Shown here in pieces: positions 35,979 to 43,239 of a stretch of DNA of 64,000 nt. The DNA comes from Polaromonas sp. YR568 (GTDB lineage: Bacteria > Pseudomonadota > Gammaproteobacteria > Burkholderiales > Burkholderiaceae_C): assembly GCF_900116715.1 (NCBI RefSeq), contig NZ_FPBM01000007.1, positions 1 through 64,000 on the forward strand. The letters are read 5' to 3'. The translations under genes were made by a program, and so were the position numbers. The stretch's first letter is position 1; the number at the start of each line of letters is the position of its first letter. Under the pieces are notes generated by a model. The model saw nothing but the letters and a program-made list of their open reading frames with translations, made no database searches and was not told the origin of the DNA.

Positions 35979-37296
35979 CACCCGGCAAAGCCGGCATGCC
36001 GGGTGGCTGCTTGCCCTGTGCCTGCTGCTCACCATCGCCCCATCTGCGGATGCCGCAACGCTTCGCAAGTTGCCGGCCACCGGACCGCAGCCAACGGTTG
36101 TGTCCCCCGCAGGCAGGTCGGTGCCGCTCTACACCGGCAGTTACGCGCTGCTGATCGCCGAATCGGCTTATCTCGGAGCGGCAAACAAGGGATGGTCACC
36201 GCTGCCCAATACGCTTGCAGACGTGGACAAACTTGCCGAGGTATTAAGAAAACACGGGTTCCACGTATGGGTCGTGTCGAACGCCACGGGGGCAGAAATA
36301 GGCAGCTATCTGCGCGAATTCTCGGCAGAGTATGGGACGGTGCCGGATAACCGGCTGCTCTATTTTTTCACAGGGCATGGCTACTCAAATCCAGTGAATG
36401 ATTTCGGGTACCTGGTGCCAATCGACGCAGTCGATCCTGCGGTCGACCCGAAGGCATTCCTCAGATCAGCCGTCCCCATCCGCGAATTTCAAACGATTGC
36501 CCATGAAGTCGCATCACGCCACGCGATGTTCATATTCGACAGCTGCTTTTCAGGGACGATCTTCCAGAGCAAGGGGTCATTGGCTTTGCCGGACGAAGAC
36601 GAGAAAAGCCGGTGGCGATTTCTGAGCACGGAGGCCAAGGCGCCGGCACGCCAGTTCATTTCGGCCGGCAGTGCCACAGAAAAGGTCCCTGCGAAGAGCG
36701 TCTTCCTGCCATTGCTGATTGACGCCCTGAACGGCGCCGCGACGAGCGCCAGGGATGGCTTTGTGACCGGCAAGGAAATTGGCTTGTGGCTCGCCCAAAA
36801 CGTACCGACGCTCAATAAAAACCAGAATCCGCAGACCGGCATGATTCTCGATCCGGAACTTGCTCGCGGGGACGTTACGTTTCAGTTCAGCCAAACGGCT
36901 TTGCCATCCACTGCCGAATCCGCCAAACGCGCAGAGAAATCGAAGTTCGTGAAAAAACTTTCCTACTCGGTGGATGTGTATTTTGACTACGACAAATCAA
37001 TTCTGAAACCGGCGTCGATGGCCATCATCGACAGCCTGGTGCAGGAGTTGGCCCAGGAGAACCTGGACACCATGCTGATTGTTGGCCATGTCGATAAAGA
37101 GGAGCAGTTATCGCCCGCCTACGGACAGAAGGTGGCGATGAGACGCGCCGACTCGGTAAAAAATTACCTGATGAGCAGGGGGGTACCCGCTGCACAGGTC
37201 TACACCGAAGGAAAATTCATCACCGAAGCGAAAACCCGTGCCGACTTGGCACGCAGCCGGCGCGTGACGATAGCAGTCAGCTCCACACTCAAATGA
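35968..37296 (+). CDS. Exported caspase-fold protein with C-terminal OmpA domain
   Basis: 442 residues. A signal peptide (about 1-29) is followed by a peptidase C14/caspase domain (about 55-290) with the catalytic dyad H137 in FFTGHGYSN and C193 in FDSCFSG. After a linker, an OmpA-like peptidoglycan-binding domain (about 330-437) shows VYFDYDKSILKP, GHVD (D376) and RRADSVKNYL (R392/R393), the pair that holds diaminopimelate in OmpA. This predicts a periplasmic, wall-anchored protease, whereas most bacterial caspase-like proteins are cytoplasmic. AT-richer codons (AGA, TTA, AAA runs) suggest acquisition. Confidence 0.85.
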   Translation: MCSSTRQSRHAGWLLALCLLLTIAPSADAATLRKLPATGPQPTVVSPAGRSVPLYTGSYALLIAESAYLGAANKGWSPLPNTLADVDKLAEVLRKHGFHVWVVSNATGAEIGSYLREFSAEYGTVPDNRLLYFFTGHGYSNPVNDFGYLVPIDAVDPAVDPKAFLRSAVPIREFQTIAHEVASRHAMFIFDSCFSGTIFQSKGSLALPDEDEKSRWRFLSTEAKAPARQFISAGSATEKVPAKSVFLPLLIDALNGAATSARDGFVTGKEIGLWLAQNVPTLNKNQNPQTGMILDPELARGDVTFQFSQTALPSTAESAKRAEKSKFVKKLSYSVDVYFDYDKSILKPASMAIIDSLVQELAQENLDTMLIVGHVDKEEQLSPAYGQKVAMRRADSVKNYLMSRGVPAAQVYTEGKFITEAKTRADLARSRRVTIAVSSTLK

Positions 37297-37352
37297 GTCG
37301 ATGAGACGAAGTTCCCACCATGGAACCCACGCACCGGGAACATCCATAGAAC

Positions 37353-38069
37353 TCATGCGGCTGCCCCAAGGTCGGCTTTCACGTCCACGAAAGTGAACCG
37401 ATCCATCAGCTTGTCGACACCCCATGCAGTGCACCAGCAAATCCATGCGGTCCAGAGGGTGTGGCTCATGAAATGTGCGCCGCGCAACTGCTGTGCGAAG
37501 CCCAGGACCAAGCCGACCATGATGGCGCCTGCCAGCCATTTTTGCGCCACGGCTTTGTCGCTGCCGCGGAACGCGAAGTAGCCGCCCAGGAAGGCAAAAC
37601 CCGACGAAGCATGCCCCGCAGGAAAGCAGCCTCCGCTGCCGCCATCGTGCTGGAACAGGTGGGCCCAGTGCGAGGTGTAGTGCGCCACACCGCCGAAGTC
37701 TGACAGGGCATAAGGGCAACTGGTGGCGCTCACCAGCTTCAGTGAACTGACCACCGTAACCGCCAGCAAGGTGGTGAGGGCAAACTGCAGACGCCTGTTG
37801 AATGTCAGCCGCTCCAGACCGCCGAGGGGAAACCACACACCCAAACACAGCAGCAAGGCGAGGCACCAGGCCAGGCGCCGGGCGCCGTCGTGCAGGACGG
37901 TGGTGAGGAACCAGTTGTCCTGCAGCGGGAAGCCGCCCAGGCCGCCGAACCAGTGAGCCATGGGCAAGTCGAAGCCGGACGCGTCCCATGCCAGAAACAT
38001 CAGGGCGGTGCCGGCCGTGATCACCGCAAGCCGTTTTGGGGAAAGATTTTGCATGGCGTGGAGCTTCAA
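37353..38069 (-). CDS. PAP2-family membrane phosphatase
   Basis: About 235 residues with six hydrophobic segments. PAP2 motifs: motif 2 as CFPAGHASSGFAF, and motif 3 as RGAHFMSHTLWTAW. The first motif is less clear (SCPYALSDFGG region). Such enzymes remove phosphate from lipid A, undecaprenyl or phosphatidic acid. The start could be TTG 38069, which has AGGAGG 15 bp upstream, or ATG 38054. It is divergent from a PmrA-like response regulator, with boxes matching that regulator between them, so lipid A or envelope phosphate remodelling is the favoured role. Confidence 0.82.
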   Translation of the reverse strand: MKLHAMQNLSPKRLAVITAGTALMFLAWDASGFDLPMAHWFGGLGGFPLQDNWFLTTVLHDGARRLAWCLALLLCLGVWFPLGGLERLTFNRRLQFALTTLLAVTVVSSLKLVSATSCPYALSDFGGVAHYTSHWAHLFQHDGGSGGCFPAGHASSGFAFLGGYFAFRGSDKAVAQKWLAGAIMVGLVLGFAQQLRGAHFMSHTLWTAWICWCTAWGVDKLMDRFTFVDVKADLGAAA

Positions 38070-38077
38070 CGCCTTGT

Positions 38078-38094
38078 CTTAAATCCTCCTTAAC
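38078..38094. promoter_or_regulatory. Possible PmrA-type box 1
   Basis: CTTAAA-TCCTC-CTTAAC resembles the YTTAAK-N5-YTTAAK PmrA box with one mismatch in each half. It also contains the ribosome-binding AGGAGG of the PAP2 gene on the other strand, so it may be chance. Confidence 0.35.
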
Positions 38095-38146
38095 GGTTTG
38101 GCGGGGCCGCGAACCTCGACGGCTGCACGGAGAAATCCGCTGAATT

Positions 38147-38163
38147 CTTAAGGCACTCTTAAG
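38147..38163. promoter_or_regulatory. PmrA-type box 2 (perfect)
   Basis: CTTAAGGCACTCTTAAG is two CTTAAG hexamers spaced by 5 bp, a perfect PmrA/QseB-family box. It lies 80 bp upstream of the response regulator start and 94 bp upstream of the PAP2 gene, well placed to control both. Confidence 0.75.
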
Positions 38164-38242
38164 GCCTCCCGAAAGCCCTTCACACGGGGACGCGGGGGCG
38201 ATATGCCTTTGTCTTCCACGCGGGCCTGGCGGACAATGCCGT

Positions 38243-38923
38243 ATGCGTGTACTGGTCGTTGAAGATGATGAAGGCATCGCCAGGGGGCTTGAGAGCCACC
38301 TCAAGCAATTGGGCTGGGCCATCGATATCGCCAGCGGTGTTGAGTCGGCCTGGACCGCGCTGAAGGTTGAGCCTTTCGACCTGGTGCTGCTCGATCTCGG
38401 CCTTGAAGACGGCGACGGCTCGGAAGTGCTCAGGCGATTGCGCCTGGCGCCTGAAGGTTCACTTCCCGATGCCGGGACGCCGACGCTGATCATGACGGCG
38501 CGCGATCAGGTCGCCGCGCGGATCGAGTGCCTGGACATGGGCGCCGATGACTACGTGACCAAACCTTTTGATCCCGACGAGCTGGCCGCGCGCATGCGTG
38601 CGCTGCGGCGGCGAGCCGTCGGCCGTGCGCAATCAACCATCACGGCCGGCGCGCTGGAGATCAACCCGGCCACACGGGCCGTACACCTGAACGGCAAACC
38701 CGTGGAGCTGGCCGCGCGGGAGTTCGGTGTGCTGCTCGCGCTGGTGGAAGTCAGGCCCCGCGTGCTGTCACGGCCGCAGATCGAGGCGCGGCTCTATAGC
38801 TGGGACAACGCACTCGACAGCAATGCGGTGGAGGTCCATGTGCATCACCTGCGGAAAAAATTGGGCGAAGGCGTGATCCGCACGCTGCGCGGCGTGGGCT
38901 ATTTTGTGCCGGAGGAGCCATGA
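38243..38923 (+). CDS. PmrA/QseB-type response regulator
   Basis: 226 residues. The OmpR-type receiver has D8/D9 and phosphorylation site D51 in LLDLGLEDGDG, with K102 in VTKPFDPDEL. The C-terminal winged helix ends HVHHLRKKLGEGVIRTLRGVGYF. Sequence pattern and pairing fit the PmrA/QseB branch. Its stop overlaps the kinase start by 4 bp. A perfect CTTAAG-N5-CTTAAG box upstream suggests autoregulation. Confidence 0.9.
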   Translation: MRVLVVEDDEGIARGLESHLKQLGWAIDIASGVESAWTALKVEPFDLVLLDLGLEDGDGSEVLRRLRLAPEGSLPDAGTPTLIMTARDQVAARIECLDMGADDYVTKPFDPDELAARMRALRRRAVGRAQSTITAGALEINPATRAVHLNGKPVELAAREFGVLLALVEVRPRVLSRPQIEARLYSWDNALDSNAVEVHVHHLRKKLGEGVIRTLRGVGYFVPEEP

Positions 38924-40278
38924 AAGCCGTACACAAGTCGCTAACGACCAGCCTGATGGCCTGGGCGCTGGGAGCGCTGCTGATTGTCTGGGGCGGTTTT
39001 GTCATGCTGGGCTACCGCACGGGCATCCATGAGGCCGACGAGCTCACGGACGGGCACCTTGCCAGCGTCGCCTTTCTTGAGCTTGCGGAAAGTTTTGCCG
39101 GCGCCGACGCACGCACCGACTTCAGCAACACCGCCGCGCTGTCCAATCTGAAGAGCCATGACTACCAGCGCTCCATGAGCGTGGTGATGTGGGACGGGCA
39201 AGGCAAGGCGTTGATGCGCATCGGCGAAGCGCCACCCGTGGCCTTCAATCCGCGCGAAGGCTTTGAGAACCTGATGCTGGGCTCGCCGCCGGCGCCCTGG
39301 CGGGCATTCTCGCGCTGGGATGGGCCGGACCGGACACGCAAGGTCACCGTGCTGCTGGATTCGGCGGAGCGTGATGAATTGGCAAAGGACATTGCCGGGC
39401 AAGTCGCGGGCCCCGGCTTCTGGCTGCTGCCCGTGGTCGCGCTGGCGCTGGGATTTGCGATCCACCGGGGTTTAAGGCCGCTGTACGCCTTATCGCGCGA
39501 CGTGGACGCACTGGACATCCACAAGCCTGCCCCGCTCCAGGGGCCTTATTCGCAGCATGAGTTCCGCGCCGTGGTGGATTCGATCAATACGCTGGCGGGG
39601 CGCTACCAGTCGGCCGTTGAAAGAGAGCGGGAACTGGCCAGCGAACTGGCCCACGAGCTGCGCACACCGCTGGCTTCGCTAACCCTGCAGGCGCACGCCC
39701 TGCGGCGTGCGGCCTCCGGCGATGAACGCGAGGCGCTGTTGTCGCAGCTCGAGCAGGACGCCTTGCGGGCGGGCCAGGTGCTGGCGAACCTGCTGGCGCT
39801 GGCGCGCGCCAGTCGTACCGACCTGCTCGAGGCAAGGCAGGCATTGAACCTGGATGAGATCGCGATGAACGAGGTGGCCGAGTTCGGCCAGGCCGCCGTC
39901 GAGACGCAGCACGATCTGTCGCTGGTGAGCCCGGGGCCCTTTCTCATGAGCGGGCACGCGGTGCTGCTGGGCCTGGTGCTGCGCAACCTGGTTGAAAACG
40001 CCTTGAGCCACACGCCGCCGGAAACCCGGGTGGAAGTGCAGCTGGACCCCGCCGCCCGCTGGCTGCAGGTCTCTGATTCGGCACAGGAGAACATCAAAGT
40101 CCTGGCCTCCAGCCTTCATACGGGCAGCTCGCGCTCCCTGGGCCTGGGCACCGGCCTGCGTGTTGTCGAAAAGATCGCGGCCATTCACGGCGCGCAATTT
40201 GGGTTGGCGCCGCCGCCGCCCGGCTTTACCCGGTGTTACCGCCTGCAATTTCCGGCAGGACCCATGGAAAGCGCATGA
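38920..40278 (+). CDS. Sensor histidine kinase (PmrB/QseC-like)
   Basis: 452 residues. Two membrane segments (about 10-30 and 165-190) flank a periplasmic sensor of about 135 residues. The phosphoacceptor H245 lies in SELAHELRTPL, followed by the ATPase N-box RNLVENALSHT and a G-box GLGTGLRVVEK. The D-box aspartate-glycine motif is reduced to VSDSAQE, with no clear DxGxG, as in several QseC relatives. Translationally coupled to the regulator. Confidence 0.9.
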   Translation: MKAVHKSLTTSLMAWALGALLIVWGGFVMLGYRTGIHEADELTDGHLASVAFLELAESFAGADARTDFSNTAALSNLKSHDYQRSMSVVMWDGQGKALMRIGEAPPVAFNPREGFENLMLGSPPAPWRAFSRWDGPDRTRKVTVLLDSAERDELAKDIAGQVAGPGFWLLPVVALALGFAIHRGLRPLYALSRDVDALDIHKPAPLQGPYSQHEFRAVVDSINTLAGRYQSAVERERELASELAHELRTPLASLTLQAHALRRAASGDEREALLSQLEQDALRAGQVLANLLALARASRTDLLEARQALNLDEIAMNEVAEFGQAAVETQHDLSLVSPGPFLMSGHAVLLGLVLRNLVENALSHTPPETRVEVQLDPAARWLQVSDSAQENIKVLASSLHTGSSRSLGLGTGLRVVEKIAAIHGAQFGLAPPPPGFTRCYRLQFPAGPMESA

Positions 40279-40365
40279 ACGAGCGGGCGCCGCTTCTTCT
40301 GGTGGTCCAAGGGCTGGAGTCGCCTTTTGGTGGGGCGAAGGAATGGCCCAGTAACAGTCACCAAT

Positions 40366-40402
40366 GAAAAAGGCCGCTGACTGAATTTCAGTCAACGGCC
40401 TT
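40366..40402 (-). terminator. Terminator behind ssrA
   Basis: Minus strand: AAGGCCGTTGACTGA, a short AAT loop, TCAGTCAGCGGCCTT, then TTTCATT. The 15-bp stem has one G-U pair and ends 11 bp past the tmRNA 3' CCA. Confidence 0.85.
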
Positions 40403-40413
40403 GGTCGTGATGG

Positions 40414-40800
40414 TGGTGGAGCTGGGGGGATTTGAACCCCCGTCCGCAAGCCTTGTTCGGGCAGATCTACATGTTTAGCGGTCTGATTTGAGTCTCGCCA
40501 CCTGTGTCGCGCAGTCGCACGCTACACAGGACGCCAGCACCCTATTTTCTCGCCCCGGGTTAAGGTACCCAGCCCGGAGCCAGCCGATGAAATTATCTTT
40601 ACAGCCGGGAGCGTTTAACTTGCGCTAAACACCCCTTGCCCAGCCCATCGGCCTGCTGTTGTAAAGCTCACTGGCAATTAAGCAGCGAGTGCGAAACGTT
40701 CGTCGTTTGCAGTTAGTTTGTTTGAATCTGTTTTACGAGCGCACTCAGCTCGACATGCACCACACCGCGTCCGAACCCACGTCGAAACCAATGCAGCCCC
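40414..40800 (-). ncRNA. ssrA: tmRNA
   Basis: 387 nt. The 5' end GGGGCTGCATTGGTTTCGAC and the 3' end CAGCTCCACCA pair as the tRNA-like acceptor, and GGTTCAAATCCCCC forms the T-loop arm. The tag frame at 40678-40710 reads ANDERFALAA followed by TAA, a usual betaproteobacterial tag. tmRNA rescues stalled ribosomes with SmpB. The gene begins 12 bp after gph ends on the same strand. Ends are inferred from pairing. Confidence 0.96.
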
Positions 40801-40809
40801 AGGAGGCTT

Positions 40810-40836
40810 AGTTTACGCCATTCGCAGTAAATTCAA
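40810..40836 (-). promoter_or_regulatory. Putative ssrA promoter inside gph
   Basis: Minus strand TTGAAT, 15-bp spacer, TAAACT, ending about 9 bp before the mature tmRNA. It lies almost wholly in the last codons of gph. Spacer is short, so the assignment is moderate. Confidence 0.5.
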
Positions 40837-41478
40837 GAGCGCGCTGGGCTTGGCGATGGTGGCGTCGGCTTTCCAGCCGCCGGTATCGGCTGTTTTGCCG
40901 AGGTAACCGTAGGCGGCAGCCACGGTCGGCATGCCTGCGGCGCGGCCTGCGACGACGTCACGCTCGTCATCGCCGACATAAATGCAGCGTTCAGGCGCCA
41001 GATCAAGCTGGCGGGCAGCCTCCAGCAATGGCGCCGGGTGCGGTTTGGCGTGCGGTGTGGTGTCGCCGCTGATGATGGTCTGTGCTGTATTGAAGAGCGG
41101 CATCGCTTTGGTCAGCGGGATGGTAAAGCGAGCCGATTTGTTGGTGACCACGCCCCATTTGAGGCCAGCCTGGCTGATCTGGGCGATGAGTTCGGCCACG
41201 CCGTCAAACACCGAGGTGTTTTCGGTCATGCGCGACTCGTAGTTGCGGAAAAACTCTTCTTTCAGGTCGGCAAAACTGGCATCGTCAGGCGTCAGGCCGA
41301 AGGCGATGGCGATCATGCCGCGCGCGCCGGCGCCGGCCATGGGGCGGTAAAGCGCTAAAGGGAGCGACTCAAGCCCCCGGTCTGTACGCATTTTGTCGGC
41401 GGCGGCGCCCAGATCGGGAGCACTGTCGATCAGGGTGCCGTCCAGGTCGAACAGAACGGCGGCGATGTTGTTGAACAT
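40813..41478 (-). CDS. gph: Phosphoglycolate phosphatase
   Basis: 221 residues of the HAD superfamily. Motif I is FDLDGTLIDS (nucleophile aspartate and acid), motif II VVTNKSARF, lysine in AKPHPAPLL, and the final YVGDDERDV. It hydrolyses 2-phosphoglycolate formed in DNA repair. Its neighbour ubiG is 93 bp upstream on the same strand, an order often seen in betaproteobacteria. The tail overlaps the ssrA promoter. Confidence 0.93.
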   Translation of the reverse strand: MFNNIAAVLFDLDGTLIDSAPDLGAAADKMRTDRGLESLPLALYRPMAGAGARGMIAIAFGLTPDDASFADLKEEFFRNYESRMTENTSVFDGVAELIAQISQAGLKWGVVTNKSARFTIPLTKAMPLFNTAQTIISGDTTPHAKPHPAPLLEAARQLDLAPERCIYVGDDERDVVAGRAAGMPTVAAAYGYLGKTADTGGWKADATIAKPSALLNLLRMA

Positions 41479-41571
41479 GTCTAGGGCGCTAACTAAATAA
41501 TAAGAAAAAGGCAGAGAAAAGACAGAACTTGGCGGCGCAAAGGTTTGATCGCCGAATTCGGGCCCCGGATT

Positions 41572-42279
41572 TCAACTTTTCCGTGTGGCCAGCATGTAAT
41601 TGACGCTGGTATCCGCGCTGAGCCAGTAATGGCGTGTCAGGGGGTTGTATTCCATGCCCCGGGTTTGCTCGAGCGAGAGGCCCGAAGCACGGCAATAAGC
41701 AGCCAGCTCGCTGGGTTTGACGAGTTTGGCGTACTCGTGGGTACCACGCGGCAGCATGTTCAGCACGTATTCGGCGCCGACAATGGCGAACAAAAAGGCT
41801 TTGGCGTTGCGATTGATAGTGGAGAAAAACACATGGCCGCCAGGTTTGACCAGTGCTGAGCAAGCCTTGACGATGGAAGACGGGTCGGGCACATGCTCCA
41901 GCATTTCCATGCAAGTCACCACATCAAAGCTGCCTGGTTGCTCGGCCGCAAGCGCTTCGGCGCTGACTTCACGGTACTGAACGCCCTCGGTTTGGGCTTC
42001 CAAAGCATGAAGCTGGGCGACTTTGAGCGCTTTTGTGGCCAGATCGATGCCCAGGACGTCGGCGCCCTTGCGTGCCATGGAATCGGCCAAAATGCCGCCA
42101 CCACAACCGACATCCAGCACCCGCAGCCCTTTAAGCGGGACCAGGCCTTCTATCCACCCCAGGCGGAGCGGGTTGATCTGGTGAAGGGGGCGGAACTCGC
42201 TTTCGGTGTCCCACCAGCGGTGGGCCAGATCGGAAAACTTGGCCAGTTCGGCGGGATCGAAGTTATCGCTTATAGACAT
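41572..42279 (-). CDS. ubiG: Ubiquinone biosynthesis O-methyltransferase
   Basis: 235 residues. Methyltransferase core VLDVGCGGGILADSMA (SAM binding), then VTCMEMLEHVPDP and the UbiG-type FDPAELAKFSDLAHRWWD N-terminus and INPLRLGWIE. It performs both O-methylations of the ubiquinone ring. No RBS is obvious close to the ATG, yet the N-terminus fits the family exactly. Precedes gph. Confidence 0.95.
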   Translation of the reverse strand: MSISDNFDPAELAKFSDLAHRWWDTESEFRPLHQINPLRLGWIEGLVPLKGLRVLDVGCGGGILADSMARKGADVLGIDLATKALKVAQLHALEAQTEGVQYREVSAEALAAEQPGSFDVVTCMEMLEHVPDPSSIVKACSALVKPGGHVFFSTINRNAKAFLFAIVGAEYVLNMLPRGTHEYAKLVKPSELAAYCRASGLSLEQTRGMEYNPLTRHYWLSADTSVNYMLATRKS

Positions 42280-42300
42280 GAGGCATTATCGTTGAGGCAT

Positions 42301-42328
42301 AAAAAAACCGCGCCGTAGCGCGGTTTTT
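42301..42328 (-). terminator. Terminator behind ompA
   Basis: AAAACCGCGC, loop, GCGCGGTTTTT flanked by a seven-A run, so it can act on either strand. On the minus strand it lies 18 bp past the ompA stop and before ubiG. Confidence 0.85.
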
Positions 42329-42345
42329 GAAGTGATCCGAAAGGA

Positions 42346-42987
42346 TTACTTGTTGGCGCGGGTACCAACGACTTCGATTTCCACGCGACGGTTCTTGGCG
42401 CGGCCTTCGGCGGTCTTGTTGTCAGCAACTGGCTGTTTCTCGCCCTTGCCTTCAGTGTAGACGCGGTTTTTCTCGATGCCCTTGGACACGAGATATGCCT
42501 TGACGGCTTCCGAACGGCGAACCGACAGCTTCTGGTTGTAAGCATCGCTACCAACGGAGTCGGTGTGACCCACAGCGATAATGACTTCCAGGTTGATGTC
42601 CTTGATCTTGCCGACCAGGTCGTCCAGCTTGGCTTTGCCTTCTGGCTTCAGCACGGACTTGTCGAAATCAAAGAATGCGTCAGCAGCGTAGGTGACCTTC
42701 GTTGCGACAGGAGGAGCAGCAGGAGCGGCGGCAGCAGGAGCAGCAGCGGCAGGAGCGGCGGCAGCAGGAGCAGCAGCAGGAGCACCAGCGGGAACAATCG
42801 CACCATCGCAGCCTGGAGCTGCGGTAGCAGGCGTCCAGTTAGCGTTGCGCCAGCACAGTTCGTTGGTGCCGTTCTTCCAGACCAGTTCGTTGTTGCCGTT
42901 TTTCCAGTTGTCAATCGTTTGTGCACCAGCGGCGGTAACAAGCGCTGCGGAAGCAAACAACATTGCCACTTTGTTGAGTTTCTTCAT
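42346..42987 (-). CDS. OmpA-family outer membrane protein
   Basis: 213 residues. A signal peptide ends at GAQT (about 22). Two near-identical WKNGxNEL repeats follow (about 26-45), then an Ala/Pro linker (about 65-95) and an OmpA C-terminal domain with FFDFDKSVLKP, GHTDSVGSDAYN, SVRRSEAV and KNRRVEIEVV. It anchors the outer membrane to peptidoglycan. The first part is too short for an eight-stranded barrel, so it is more like a lipoprotein-less OmpA-type peptidoglycan binder. Both repeat zones are tandem at DNA level. Confidence 0.92.
   Translation of the reverse strand: MKKLNKVAMLFASAALVTAAGAQTIDNWKNGNNELVWKNGTNELCWRNANWTPATAAPGCDGAIVPAGAPAAAPAAAAPAAAAPAAAAPAAPPVATKVTYAADAFFDFDKSVLKPEGKAKLDDLVGKIKDINLEVIIAVGHTDSVGSDAYNQKLSVRRSEAVKAYLVSKGIEKNRVYTEGKGEKQPVADNKTAEGRAKNRRVEIEVVGTRANK
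42721..42780. repeat. 30-bp tandem repeat in the OmpA linker
   Basis: Two copies (42721-42750 and 42751-42780) differ only at their last three bases. Each encodes ten Ala/Pro residues of the linker, so copy-number changes would keep the frame. Confidence 0.75.
42854..42907. repeat. 27-bp tandem repeat near the OmpA N-terminus
   Basis: Two copies, 42854-42880 and 42881-42907, encoding the repeated WKNGxNEL motif. Confidence 0.7.
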
Positions 42988-43239
42988 GGTTCTCCTCTAG
43001 AGAAAAGCCGCAGACTTGCTGCGATTAATAATTTACACGCCGTGAGTGACCATCACTCAAAGCGTTACATCGATTGTGCCACACCTGTCTGAACCATCAA
43101 GCACGGTATCGGCTTCGTCTGACACAGACTCGAGATTCTTAAGCATTTGTTGCTGCCCCGCCACAAGTGCTCGCTATAAACTCAAGCCTTAAAATCGAGG
43201 GCTTTCCTCAAGAATCCCGAAATCCCAACCAGGCCGCTC

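Noticed and set aside
38078-38094. A second strong PmrA box
   Set aside because: Kept only as low confidence because it overlaps the PAP2 ribosome-binding site and has mismatches.
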